From positions 6,699,501 to 6,763,500 of the forward strand of contig NC_089736.1 in the NCBI RefSeq assembly GCF_035083965.1: 64,000 nucleotides of DNA. The letters are read 5' to 3'. A model generated the notes under the pieces. That model searched no databases, was not told the origin of the DNA, and saw only the letters and a program-made list of their open reading frames with translations. Of this stretch, positions 34,851-46,770 are shown piece after piece. The DNA is from Branchiostoma lanceolatum (lineage: Eukaryota; Chordata; Leptocardii; Amphioxiformes; Branchiostomatidae). Made by a program: the position numbers and the translations under genes. The first letter of the stretch is position 1, and every line of letters begins with the position of its first letter.

Positions 34851-37800
34851 TTATGAGGAACGGCGTTTGTCAAAGATGAAGCGGTCTCCACGGTAACCGC
34901 GGCAGGAGCAGTTTTCTCGCCGGGAGAGCTTCTTCCAGGTCCCTTGGCACCCGACGGTGTCCGCCGCCTCCCACCATCTGTCGGTGTTCGGCCCACGGTC
35001 CCCGATGCAGCGCATCTTCCTGTCCATGGCGTGCGGCTGACCCTCCACGCACACGTTAGCACCGGCCCGGATAGTCCGCGTCCAGCGTGCGGAGTAGTGG
35101 AGACGGCAGGCAACCGAGTTGGAGATGATTTCAAAGTACATACAATACCTTTAAAATAAAGATGCGAAAAAAAGTCATTTGCATGCATATATGTATTTTT
35201 TCATCAAAATCACTATCTTTTCAAAATTCTGAATCAAATAATGTAAAATAACACAGTTACTGATCACGAAGAGTTAGATGATTGCTATCGCTTTTCGATA
35301 GCTTTCAAAGTTGATCTCTACGTTAATCAGTCACATTGGACCGGGACGGGGGTTGCCAACAGCTACAAACTTCTTGGCGAAGGTCAAGTTCACGGCACTG
35401 ATAAACACATTCATGTCAGGTTCATCTGTGAAGTAGAGGGAAGTGCTAACCATACACTCACGTGTGCGATGTCCAGTTAACCGTGATGTGGCCCATGGCT
35501 CCCGCCATTTCGTCGGTCTTTGGTCGCTGACCGTAGGGAGCTGGCATGATGTACGCTTTCACTGCACAACAAGGGCCACGAAATATCGTTAAGCGTTGGT
35601 AGCATTAATCTATACAATCTACGGGAGGACGCAAGTGGGCGCACCAGTATACGATGCTAGCTACATTGAAATGTCGAGGAGCAGTAGCAGTAGATCTAAA
35701 TGAAAGGATATGATTCAAAGCGAAATTACAAACATAACAAACATCACGTCTTGTTTTGGACGTTACAGAATCAGTCCTTACCACAGCATGGTGCGTCACA
35801 CACATCCCATCTCTTGCTGGGATCCGTGGTGTAGCACCAAAGTCTGGTCCAGCGGTCTGGATTCCGGCAGTAGTTCTGTTCCAATCCAGCTGAAGGGTAC
35901 CTGGCCGGTGTCCTGTCATGCACATGCGGCGTCTGACTGTCCCAGCGTTGACACGTCCTGCCTGTGGCGGTCACAGAGATTTTTCCACGGTAGGATCCCC
36001 CAAATCCCATCCCGCAATTTTCTGGTTCCGATGAAATGTTTAAAAATAGTTATTATTGATAAACGTTGTGGGTCTGCATGCTATTTTCCGTTATGCTTAG
36101 GTCCCAAATGGAAAACGGGCCCCGGCGGGAACTTGGCTGTTTCGCACTTTCAGGCGTGACCCCTACGTATGCGTAGCCCCGTGGGACACCCTGAATAGCC
36201 CCCGGCCGGGACGCCGAATCATCTTAACTCGGACTTAAAATCAACGCGGGACCCGGGAACCAATTAAAACCGTGATCTAATCGTGCGAATTTTAGCGTAA
36301 TACGTCAAGGGCATACTTCTGAATTCAGCGTAAAGGTCTGTCGGGACCACTTCCCGCAGACCCTCTTTGCGAAGGTGCAATGTAGGGTGACTGCATTGAA
36401 TTTCAAGCGGAACATATTTAAGTCATAGGGACCATGATCGGATAGGTGTAAAGCTTACGAAGACACATCGTTGAATAACAATGCTTTGAATTTAGATACC
36501 TGAGTTGCTCCCTTGAAGGATGGGTGAGTTAGAACTATCACTGCTCCCAAGCTTCGGTGGGTGGGTACCGTCAGTGCTCCAAAGGGTCGGTGGGTGGTTA
36601 CCGTCAGTGCTCCAAATGGTCGATGGGTTGTTACCGTTTGTGCTCTCAGATGTAGGTGGATCCGTGCAGTTAGTGCTCCCAAAGATGGGTGAGTTGGCAT
36701 CCGTGCTAAACTGGAAAACGAAAGCAGCAGCAACAACAACAACACAAACTTGACAACTTTGTACATCCTTTGGTCACTGAACTGTTCCCTATAACAGTGT
36801 CCAATCATGTGGAAAGGGGACCTAAAGTTTTATCCTCGTTTCCATGATTCATTTAATGGGGGTATTGTTTTCAGTGTGTTTGTTTGTGTTTTTGCATTAT
36901 GTATTTTTCATATACTAGTCTCAAGTTTACGGCAGTGACAGGAAGTGAAGGTCATAGTTGCCAGAGTTACAAAAAGTAAAGTTCGTTGCCAGCATTACCT
37001 TGTGGTGTCAACCGACAGACATTACAGGTCATGGGGTCAATGGAAGATCCTACTAGTTCACAGGGATGTAATGGCTTTTGGTCTGTCTGTCATTTTTGCA
37101 GTTGCATATTTTCAATATGGTAGTCGTCTTCACCGTAGAATGTCAGGGATCGAGCTACGCTGCATATCATATTTCAGTCAGCTTTAGTTTATGTTCAATA
37201 TATTCTCTGTCTACAAGAGATATGAAGCATTTACCATTTGGATGCCCTCATCCTGCTTGTTGGGGTACAGTGCAAGGATGATTGCCATAGTCGTCACCCC
37301 TATCAGGGCAAGGCAGACCATCGTGAGAGTGGGCCAGTGAAGGATTGCAGAACGCCCTGTTCAAAACAATTCAAATGTCATGATTATTGTCTTTCTTCGC
37401 AGCCAAGGGCTGAATTGCAAGGGGCTTGCAATTGTTGAGAAAAGATCGCCACCTCTGTACGACAATTGTCCCATGTGCGGCCATAGGACAAATTCAAATC
37501 ATCTAAACTAAAGGTGACACAGAGATCTTCAACAGAAATTGATACTAATTGTGGTCCCACGCAACAATTAAACAAGTCTAATAGACATTTTTCTGCATTT
37601 CTGCAGGTAACTGATAAATTTAGGCTACATGCACCACTGGCAAATTTTACCAGTAGCTGTTTTCTTAAAGTGCCTTTCAGTCTATGAAACATATTTTGAA
37701 GGGGTCTTATGTATGAATCAATACATGACAATAGTCCCACACGAAGGTGAACAATAAACATCACGAGAATAGCATGTCTCCAAAACGGGTTTACAAAGAG

Positions 37801-40036
37801 AAAAACGGTGATCTCAGATAAAGGTAGTCCTATAGCCTTTTTGAGGCCGTAGGGCAGAGGGTTGTTCTCCACTGTGTCTAGCTAGGGCACGGTATTGGAA
37901 GGCGGAGCTCAACCCTCTTTTTCCACCGCCTTTTACCTCCCCAACCGAAGTCAGGTACCTATTTTTACACATGGGTGGAGTGAGGAAAGACGTGTAAAAG
38001 GCATTTCTCAAGGGCACAACATCGGTGGCAGGTCAGGGGATTCGAACCCAGGACCTCTGGCTTCTGGGCCAAACACCCCAGCATGACACCACAAACTACG
38101 GTAAGCGAACCTTAATATTCTCCCTGTTGCCTAAACCCTTAACCAATGAAAATCTAGTGCCAAACAGGTTCTTTAGCATACCGAGGGTGAAAGCACTAGT
38201 AACACTGCAAAAAATTGTAAAACAAAACAATGTTACGTTGCCTTACCATTTAAAGCATGTTGACGATTGTTTCCTCTATTTATCGGTTTGTGTTGACGTT
38301 CATTTGCCTCCAGAGGACCATGAAGCTCATGTACTATGGCGTCACCGCTTATATTTTCCAGATTTGCTTCCGCGCCATTCTCATACATGTTTGCCACAGC
38401 GCATGGTTTTAAATACTCAGTATCGTCAAAGACGCCATGATGCTTGGTTTCATGGTAGGCATCATTCTTTGTGGCAATAGTGTTTTCATTGGTGTAAAAA
38501 CGTACAGTACTGACCGCTTGTTTGGTTTTAGGTTCTTTTTCTGCATACAACTTGTTTTCTTCAGCTGTAGCTTTAAAATGCACTTCTTCATTTGTCTCAG
38601 AGAAAGTGTACAAGGCGCTCGAGTCTTCAATACTGTCTGCTTGTTTGGCTTTAGGTTCTTTTTCTGCATACAAGTTGTTATCTTCAGTTGTAGCTTTAAA
38701 ATGTACTTCTTCATTTGTCCCAGTGAAAGTGTACAAGGCGCTCGAGTCTTCAGTACTGTCTGCTTGTTTGGCTTTAGGTTCTTTTTCTGCATACAAGTTG
38801 TTTTCTTCAGTTGTAGCTTTAAAATGCACTTCTTCATTTGTCCCAGTGAAAGTGTACAAGGCGCTCGAGTCTTCAGTACTGTCTGCTTGTTTGGCTTTAG
38901 GTTCTTTTTCTGCATACAAGTTGTTTTCTTCAGTTGTAGCTTTAAAATGCACTTCTTCATTTGTCCCAGTGAAACTGTACAAGGCGCTCGAGCATTCAGT
39001 TCTGTCTGTTTGTTTGGCTTTAGGTTCTTTTCCTGCATACAAATTGTTTTCTTCAGCTATAGCTGTTGCTTCTTCATTTGTCCCAGGGAAATTATACAAG
39101 CCACTCGGGTCTTCAGCTCCGTTCTTAGTACATGCAAGATTGCATACATCAGTGGCCTCTGGAGTGGGGATATCGTTATTTTCTGCATGATGATCGCTTG
39201 TCTTGTCATCAGGCCGACTGGCACAACTGCTTAATATGCGTTCAAGTTCATTGCCAGCTATGTACGTGGCCTCTACTGACAACATGTCTTGTCCAGTAGT
39301 TGGAGATCCGCTACCGTATAGTGGCAAAATTGTTTTTGGTGACGCCTCAAGGGCGGAGGTATTTTTAGGATTTGCAATGTTTCCTTTATACATGGCGTCT
39401 ATTTCTTCGTGTTTTGATGTTTGTGTGTCTGGCTTCTCGTCATTTGTAGAATATATTGGATTGTTGTCATCTGTAGCTGGTTCAAGTACAGGATCTTGCA
39501 GACTTGCAGTTTCTGTTGAATCTGCTGTAAAACATGAAATGTTATGTTTACATCACGAAGTCTTTATGTACCAATCAATAAAACAATCAAGTTGCACCAA
39601 CCAACCAACCAACCAACCAATCTGTCAATTCATGCCAAATACATTGTCTAGCATTTTCAATAACTGTGAGCACAAAATACGATGAAGGGGGCTGATCCGC
39701 TGGTAGTGATGTGTGTGTTTAACTACCATACTCTTTCACAAATACTGAGTGCTAAGCAGAGAAAGCAGTATGTACCATTTTTAAAGTCTTTGGCATGACC
39801 CGGCCAGGGTTGAACTCACGACCTACCGTGTACAAGGTGCACACTCTACCAACTACGCTATTGCACCTTCCCCGCAATGCCCCCATATAACACTTTTTTT
39901 CTGTTCAAAGATCCTATGTCCACACAGTCTCCAGATATAACATATACCATGCACTGAGCACCCCTGCCCCCGGTGTGTGTGACTTACCTGTGGCGGAAAA
40001 TGTATCCTCCTCTGTCTTTCTTGTTCCGGACATCAT
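34851..40036 (-). CDS. Type II membrane protein with tyrosine-rich tandem repeats and an extracellular kringle
   Basis: Seven minus-strand exons, all phase-consistent: 40036-39988, 39524-38247, 37356-37235, 36710-36500, 36021-35782, 35561-35462 and 35148-34851 (765 aa). No signal peptide. Residues 1-442 are hydrophilic and include about five copies of a 41-residue repeat with two tyrosines each (SSALYTFTGTNEE and NNLYAEKEPK). Membrane segment about 447-470 with positive charge on the N-side, implying N-in topology. Then a Ser/Thr/Pro stalk with WSTDGNHPPT-type repeats (484-553), one canonical kringle (CGMGFGGSYRG, GRTCQRW, PHVHD, AGLEQNYCRNPD, WCYTTDP, RWDVC), and a C-terminal cysteine-rich domain (TYCMYFEI...NCSCRGYRG) that I do not recognise. 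Further 5' UTR exons may lie upstream. Probably a surface binding protein with a phosphotyrosine docking tail. Confidence 0.8.
37830..38092 (-). mobile_element. tRNA-derived SINE, copy 2, in a kringle-gene intron
   Basis: Same order of blocks as 33205-33485 (CACGGTATTGGAAGG, CCTTTTACCTCCCCAACCGA, GGATTCGAACCCAGGACCTC). Same minus orientation. Lies in the intron between the repeat exon and the membrane exon. Confidence 0.75.
39775..39885 (-). mobile_element. tRNA-like SINE head
   Basis: Minus strand reads ATAGCGTAGTTGGTAGAGTG (A-box region) and GTCGTGAGTTCAACCCTGG (B box) at about tRNA spacing. No full cloverleaf or acceptor stem was found, so a SINE fragment is preferred over a tRNA gene. 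Lies in intron 1 sequence of the kringle gene. Confidence 0.5.
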
Positions 40037-40381
40037 CGTAACAACAGATATGCTGGGATCTGGTTATGACAAATTGCTGCATAAAGACTTCTATGATTCA
40101 TTACAGAACCTATGATGAAGATAATGTTAAAAACAGATAAAATCTAGATCTTTCGATGCTATGAATGTATTTTACCAGTGAGTAGATGTCACGGTAGTCC
40201 TGTAGTTGTAGGTATGGTACTGTGGAGGGTGTTATTTGGGTTTCCATAGAAGCTGCAAAGCTAAACAGACCGATCCCGACTGTCCACCACAACTAAAACT
40301 TCAACCAATGAGAGAATGGCAATTCCGAGAACCAACAAATTAAATTGTTGTGGCCTCACGGTCTCTTGCTTGATTTATATT

Positions 40382-40745
40382 AAAGGTCTGAGAACCAAGG
40401 CGATACTGTAAATCTTGAAATATTCGTGGTGGTTTTCCTTTCGGTTTTCGGCGTGACTTCTTCCCATGAAATCATAACTGTGAATATGAATATGTGTTTT
40501 GTATTCTACTGCGAAAGCGAGTAACAATTCCCCTCCTACCGCGAAATCACATCCCAACAAAAATAAATGAACTTACAGTATCACCCCCAATGCGCCACGT
40601 TACTAGATCATAGCACAAATCTGCGTGGGAGACAAAACAAAATGTTTGCGTTGTTGTTTCTGTATTTTGATTTTTACCAGGAAAATATTGTTCACGCAGA
40701 CAGCATATTGCAAGATGAGTTTTATAGATATGTTTTAAAGATAAA
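40382..40745 (+). repeat. Dispersed repeat, copy 1 of 2
   Basis: Begins GATACTGTAAATCTTGAAAT and ends CGCAGACAGCATATTGCAAG-ATGA. Both ends recur at 42060-42330 in the same orientation, with ACGAAAATAAAT-like sequence between. A G13 tract follows at about 40760. Confidence 0.55.
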
Positions 40746-41559
40746 CATGCACCTAAAAATGGGGGGGGGGGGGCTGAGACCTTGTACTCGAACAGGATTT
40801 CTCTTGGTAGCTTCCCGGTCCAAACCTGAAAGCTGGTCCAGCCATTTTAGGAGCAAAGAGAGAACACCATACAGAACACAAAGCGGTGTTTTCAGTATTC
40901 TGAGTCGAGGTACCAGACCAACCACAGGTCGGATCGCCCAATCCAATTATGTAGGTTCTTGAACATTTTTGAATACAATAAGGGACAAAGATTAAAAGGC
41001 TAAAGATTAAAATGACAAAACTACAAATAACTGATTTCACTTTTCAGACAGTGTGTTGGAATTTACAAATATTATCCTCTTTGTTTTCAAGACGATGTTC
41101 GAGTTAAGTCTTCTCTGGTTCAAGTCCAGGCTAGTAGAAATATTGCATAGTAGTCCTGTTTGGGGGTATTTTTCATTTGGTGGCCGTCTCATTCTTTTGA
41201 ATTTTCTAGTCAAATTATTTTTGGATTGTATTCTTACAAGTTGAAAGATTTCTTCATGGACAGCTTTTCATAATGGCTTGCATATCAAACTGATTTGAGC
41301 TTTCTTAAGTTCAGAAAAAACTTTTTTGTACTTAAGCTTGGGTTATCAATGATTCCCCTTAAGACTTGTTATTGATGAGTTATTACTAAACAACATTGGA
41401 TATGATATATAAAAAGTGAAAGTGAAAATAAAACTGATCCAGTTTAGCTCATTAAAGAGCTAATCTTCCACTGATCGTGGCAGAGAAGACAGCTTACGGG
41501 TTCTTTGTACTGAGGAAATCCCCCCCCCCCCAGCTCTTTTCGACAAGCACAATGAACAG

Positions 41560-41690
41560 TGGACACGGCTTAACGTATTGTCCTAAGGACTGCAACCCTT
41601 TTCGGTAGCTTGCATGCCGGAATCGACCTCATGGCTTCTAGTTCCAGAGTCAGGACGCATAACGCTGGGCTACGCACGCTACTACGGTAC
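41560..41690 (-). mobile_element. tRNA-like SINE head
   Basis: Minus strand: GTAGCCCAGCGTTATGCGTC, then GAGGTCGATTCCGGC, an A-box/B-box pair. Continues into a body without coding potential. Confidence 0.45.
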
Positions 41691-42059
41691 AACATTGTAC
41701 GTTCTGTCTTCTAGTAAGACGTACTTACTGTTAAAGGAAGTCTTGAAAACTGCTTGGTCTCTTGAAGTGGATCCAGCTGTTTCAGTCAAAACTCAGGAGA
41801 AATATCTCCAGTCAGCACTGCAGGGTGAGGTGTGGTAGACCAAGGACATCATATAATGTTCCTAGGTAGACTAGTAAGTAGATTAAAAACTGTTGACGTC
41901 TTGGCTGGTGTCACGGCAAAACATTGATTTAATCTATAGAAACATTTATTCATTCTTATCAAGTCTACAGCTATGTATCAAGGACATTCATTGGTTCGAT
42001 TGCTGTGGCACTACGATTGTACGTACCAATAGGGAGCTGTTTTGCAAATGTACAAAAGA

Positions 42060-42330
42060 TACTGTAAATCTTGATATGTTTGCAGAGGTTTATTTTTCAT
42101 ACAGAGGGCATCGCAAATTCATGATCACCTCAAAAATTTGTGCCCAATATATACAACGATTTGTACAATAGATTTGTTTCAGCTGCGACCTCAAAACACC
42201 GTGATAACCTTCATTTCTATCGTGAAATTAAGTCCCCACGAAAATAAATTAATCCACGGTGTTTCGATTTTTCCCAGGAAGATTGTTTACGCAGACAGCA
42301 TATTGCAAGATGATTTTTATTCATATTGTG
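42060..42330 (+). repeat. Dispersed repeat, copy 2 of 2
   Basis: Partner of 40382-40745: shares GATACTGTAAATCTTGA.AT at the left end and ACGCAGACAGCATATTGCAA at the right end. Confidence 0.55.
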
Positions 42331-42378
42331 TGGGTGTTGATTCTAGGGTGTGTTTCAAGGTGTATTTCTGTGATTTGA

Positions 42379-42520
42379 CTCAAGACATCTTAAAGACATT
42401 ATCAACACCTCAAGACATCTTAGAGACATTATCAACATCTCAAGACATCTTAAAGACATTATCAACATCTCAAGACGTCTTAAAGACGCTCGCAATATCT
42501 CAAGTCTTAAAGACTTTCAG
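42379..42520 (+). repeat. 30-bp tandem repeat, about 4.5 units
   Basis: Unit TCAAGACATCTTAAAGACAT plus TATCAACATC, repeated with small changes (AGAGACATT, GACGTC, GACGCTCG). Confidence 0.9.
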
Positions 42521-42544
42521 GGACAAGGAGGTTTGGCTATGTGT

Positions 42545-42690
42545 AGATTGAGTTCAGCACCAGGGACAGGCATGTTCAGCTATGTGTGGATGGTGTTAAA
42601 CACCAGAAACAGGAATGTTTGGCTATGCGAGGAAGGTGTTCAGCACCAAGGACAGGGCAGTATACCTGTGTGTGGATGGTGTGTGGATGG
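42545..42690. repeat. Diverged fragment of the 43-bp minisatellite, inverted
   Basis: GTGTGGATGGTGTT, CACCA(A/G)GGACAGG and TGTTTGGCTATG are the reverse complement of the unit at 33972-34676, here in three or four decayed copies. Confidence 0.7.
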
Positions 42691-43325
42691 TGTTTGACCA
42701 ATGACGTGCACTATCTGATTAACGCGCGCCACGTCCGTTTTGGGTGTTGAGTAGTACTGAACATTGTTTTTGATAGTCTTGTGACTATTGTAAATAAAGC
42801 CCATCCCAGTGAAATTAAGCGACATCACAGAATTTTGAAAATAAACTGCATTACATGTTCTCAAGAGTTCAGTGTTGCACTTTGTTTAGCAACCGCATGG
42901 TGCGCTGCTGTATGGTCCTCCAGATGTACCACTACTTGGTAATGTCACGGCGACATGGTGGCAGACAAAAAGTAGGTGGCTGACAGAATATGAATTAACG
43001 TATTGATTAATAATTACCACTGCAAATATTATGATCTGCTGACGTCTTGGTAGGCACAGGTGAACGAATATCCCGCGTAGGACTTAGCCTGTATTTACAC
43101 AAGCTCTCGGCCGGAGGTTACTGACCCCCACCCCAAGAATGGCGGTCACAGGACTGGCTGACTAGGAGCGCGATTTGTCAGGCTATCATAGGACTGAGGT
43201 ACTTCAACCATGGTTCTTAGCAAATCAAACCCGTTATTTAAACACAGTTACAGTGCCCCTAACTGGCAAACCAAACACATTGCACCAAACACTCTTTTAT
43301 GTGTAAAAAGGGTTATCGATTGCAA

Positions 43326-43522
43326 GAGAGTCCATTGATGTTTTACATCGACAGTCCGCTGTACTGTGTTTTAATCTGGGTAACCAGGATATAGTGTGAC
43401 CTTTATTATTGACCCCGAAATAGTAAATGTCAAAGTTGAAGTCTTGTTATACCCTGGTTATCCTGCTACGGCGCGCGCTGCACAGTATAACCGACTGTCG
43501 ATCTAAAATCCAATTGACTTTC
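43326..43522. mobile_element. Foldback MITE with about 75-base arms
   Basis: Left arm GAGAGTCCATTGATGTTTTA-CATCGACAGTC...GGTAACCAGGATATA pairs with right arm ...ATACCCTGGTTATCCTG...GACTGTCGATCTAAAATCCA. Non-coding. Confidence 0.75.
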
Positions 43523-43829
43523 CTTCACTCCCTTATTTGAAGCTAAGAGAGGGTTAGACACACTGTCTTTGGTTTATGTGATTCTTAGCGCTACGTTGGA
43601 GTAATGTAACCATGTAAATGAACGTGTTTGCTATGGCATCTTGGTTGCAGTGCATCTCTCTTTTCCTAACTTTCCGTTCTGGACAGTTAACGTTATAGTT
43701 ACTAGCAAATTTTACGACTTCCTCAGAACGTTACGGGGTCTCCATGTATTTGATGCCGTAATCAACATGTACATATACCAATCAAATACCGGTCGCTATA
43801 TTTCTCAGGTGTGACACCAATTTTAAGTG

Positions 43830-44812
43830 CACTTAGTATTTGAACCGCCTAGGGGCGCTTTTAGACCGTACATTAACTCCCTTCTTCTCCTGCAGTTTGA
43901 ATTCATACCACTTATACATGTGACCCCTGACCAGAAGACTTGACTGTTAGGTTTGTTGTCGGTTTTCTCCGTTTTCATCAAATTTTGTTAGCGTTTTTTT
44001 TTAGTGAAATTCTTTTTCAATTTGCTTTGGTCAAAATCGGCAGTGCTGGCCAATCAACAAGAGGAGAAATTATCAAATTATGTACCCCGGTGTAAAATTT
44101 ACATATAATTATAAGTACGGCCCGTTCAGCCAGGTGCGGTGCAGCTGTGTTGCGCTACCGCATGGCAGCCTTCAATTGTGCGGCATGGCGTCCTTCTGTT
44201 GTGCGGGATTTTCGTCCACCTTTTGGCGTAAATTTTCGGCTTTTCGTCCGCAAAATATCCATTTTAACGTCTACAGTGAACATTTGGAATATTTCTGCGG
44301 TGGTTTTGTGCCTTTTTTTGATGTTTGAGGGGAAAACTGCGCATTTCCTGACCGAGTGAAAGTTGGGCAAGAAAGGAAAATGTCTGCCATGTCGGAAGGA
44401 CATCGTGGCGTTGGAAGACTCGTTGTTATAAGGTAAGGCAACAAATTATTCCGCTGAATGTATTTCCAACAAGCATACAACAATAAGTCTCGCATATTCT
44501 GTGCAAACTGATTCGTGTTTCGTAAATACTACGCATTCGTGTCCAAGTTTCAAACCGGTTTGTACTCCATTTGTTATGTGTGCTGTTTTCTTGCATATCT
44601 TGTCACTTGTTGAGTTGTTTTCGGAAAACACTGAGTGTATATCCTCTGCAGCTGTGTCGAGTGGCATTGAGAAAATAATGGGATAGTTTCCGTAAGGAAA
44701 CAAACGGGTTTGCAAGTGTTTTTTTTTTACTATTACTCAGGCCATTTTAAGCGGTGCACTTATTATTTGAACCGCCTAGGGGCGCTTTTAGACTGTACAT
44801 TAACTCACTTTT
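43830..44812. repeat. Direct repeat pair flanking a candidate first exon
   Basis: ATTTGAACCGCCTAGGGGCG-CTTTTAGAC(C/T)GTACATTAACTC occurs at about 43838-43885 and 44762-44810, about 925 bp apart in the same orientation. A second direct pair, CACAGCTCCAGT-like sequence followed by TGTGCTTTATTTTGTATTCC, lies at about 44930 and 45290. Confidence 0.7.
44380..44432 (+). other. Candidate first coding exon of the left inverted-duplication arm
   Basis: ATGTCTGCCATGTCGG... to donor ATAAG|GTAAGG (44432/44433), 17 codons plus two bases. The upstream 250 bases are GC-richer and promoter-like. The block GGAAGACTCGT recalls GGAAGACCGCGT in the oppositely oriented exon at 60062-60124. Coding status uncertain. 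Confidence 0.25.
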
Positions 44813-45885
44813 ACTGCAGTTGAAATGTGCCGCACGTCTGCATAATTAAATCCATTCAATGTTCCCGCCAAAAATGTCACGTAAACAAGGCTTCCACAAA
44901 GGGTGGAATATTTTGATTAAAATGATAAGTTACAGCTCCAGTATTTGTGCTTTATTTTGTATTCCATGGTTTAATTTTGACATGAAGAATTTAGCACCTG
45001 TATTCTAGGCAACTAAATGTTTTATTTTGTACTGGTAACCTGGTAACATTCAAAATTATTTGCCCCATTTAAATCAGGTCTTGAGTTTCACAATTATGTG
45101 CATTGTGCTTGATATGTCAAATGTAAATGCCCCTCAGACAGACACAGAACACGTTTAAAGTATGGTCCGGACCAGCTGTGTTTCTTATACCTGCATATGA
45201 CCTGCATATACACAACCTTAATTGTGAACCTCCTTATATAACTTATAAGGCTTCCGTACATCTTCAAGTGGTAACTAGAACAACAAGTCACAGCTCCAGT
45301 TGTTGTGCTTTATTTTGTATTCCACTGTTTACCTTTGACGTGAAAGAATTTGCAACTGTTCTTTTGGGCTTGAAATTTTTTGTGCTGCTAACATTCAGCT
45401 ATGTTTACAAATCGGAGACCTTGGCCTTTTACCTGTTCAGTCTGATCGTGAACCTCCTTATTTTACCGGCACCACACACACTTTCCCAAGGCCCTTTGAC
45501 CGAGACTGACACAATCAGAAGCAATATTTTTCAAGGTTTTCCAGCAATTATCTCAATTTCAAATATCAGTTCCATTGTTAAGCAGTATTTAGAATTAAAC
45601 TCTAAAATGTATAAGACTAAGTGAAACCAATTTGAGCTTTACTATGATAGGGCTATCATGCAATAGTAAAGGTGTACTCAACAGCACAGTCAAGCAATAA
45701 GGAGGTTCACGATTAAGACTGCCGCTGAGTGCGATTTCCCAGGTCAAAGATGAAGGTACCACATCTGTGTTAGTCTGTATAACGCAAACTCCAGCTGTCC
45801 GGGGGTTTCTCTCCCCTCCCCTTGGGTTGCGAGGTGGTTACAGGGCCGCGAGCGGTCACAAGAGGCTTGATTGAATTCAGGCTAC

Positions 45886-46086
45886 ATCTGTGTAAGCTAG
45901 TTCGGGGTTGCTACTACGCATGTGCAGTGTCAAAGGTGAAGGTCCCAGGCTTGTAAACAGTGCTCGTCTCGACATCGTCTCGATTTGCATAACAACGCCT
46001 AGACAGATGTTGTTTACGTCGCGGGGGCCTTTACCTTTGACACTGCACATGCGTAGTAGCAACCCCGAACTAGCTTATACACAGCT
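45886..46086. mobile_element. Foldback MITE, ATGCGCA...TCAAAGGTGAAG family
   Basis: Arms of about 70 bases, nearly identical: GCTAGTTCGGGGTTGCTACT-ACGCATGTGCAGTGTCAAAGGTGAAGG and its complement. Shares the internal motif with 10235 and 12027 but has different ends. Confidence 0.85.
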
Positions 46087-46614
46087 GGTATGGACCATGC
46101 GAAATGCATATCCACAGGAGTTCTGTTTCGTTTCAGGGGCAGTCACCTTTGGCATATTACCCACAAGACATTTGATAATGTTACAAAATCTTGAGTTGAT
46201 CTTAGAATTTGCAATCTCTGAATAAAACTTCATTCTCCACTTGCTTTTGGACAGGATAGTCTTTTATTCAGGTCACTGCTATTGAGTGCTCCTCAAGTCC
46301 GAGTAGATATTATTAAAGACTATTGTTGCCCTTTGGACTTTTTTACTCTTTGGGTAAGTATTTGTAATTTTACTGATTCAAATGGAGGTTGAAATAGTCT
46401 CCCTGCAGTAACTGGTCTAGTGTGTAGGTCGTATTTCTTATACCAGGCAATGGAAGGCAACACAGGTAATTCAGCACTAAGGACAGCTCTGATTTTTTTC
46501 AAGTTGTGAAAAAAGGTAAAGCTGTCATTCTCAATTGAGATGAAGTGTAATGCTTTTTCAAGTTGCTATTACTAGTTACTGTAGTGCAATGTGGCTTCGC
46601 TACAGTTTGCGTTT

Positions 46615-46770
46615 TAGCCAAGTGCACCGGGTCACCCCTACTCTTCTCGATAGGTGTGTTGGGTTCTTTTAATGTGCTGAGGTTTGACTTAAGGCTCACA
46701 CCTGAAGCTCCCTCGTACACAGGGCCGCCGGCTTTAGGTCACCGTCCAAATGACTGCAACCCTTCAGTAC
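46615..46770 (-). mobile_element. SINE-like repeat, partner of 17145-17345
   Basis: Shares TACTCTTCTCGATAGGTGT, CCTGAAGCTCCCT and GGGCC(G/A)CC.GCTTTA with the 17-kb copy. The B-box part is missing, so it is truncated. An open frame just downstream (46845-47114) has no recognised relative. Confidence 0.45.

Noticed and set aside
38437-39234. Plus-strand frame of 265 residues rich in Phe and Cys
   Set aside because: Shadow of the antisense kringle-gene exon, whose 123-bp repeat unit keeps several frames open.
39775-39885. tRNA gene on the minus strand
   Set aside because: A- and B-box-like words are present, but no acceptor or anticodon stem pairing was found; the same heads with B boxes occur in SINE copies nearby.
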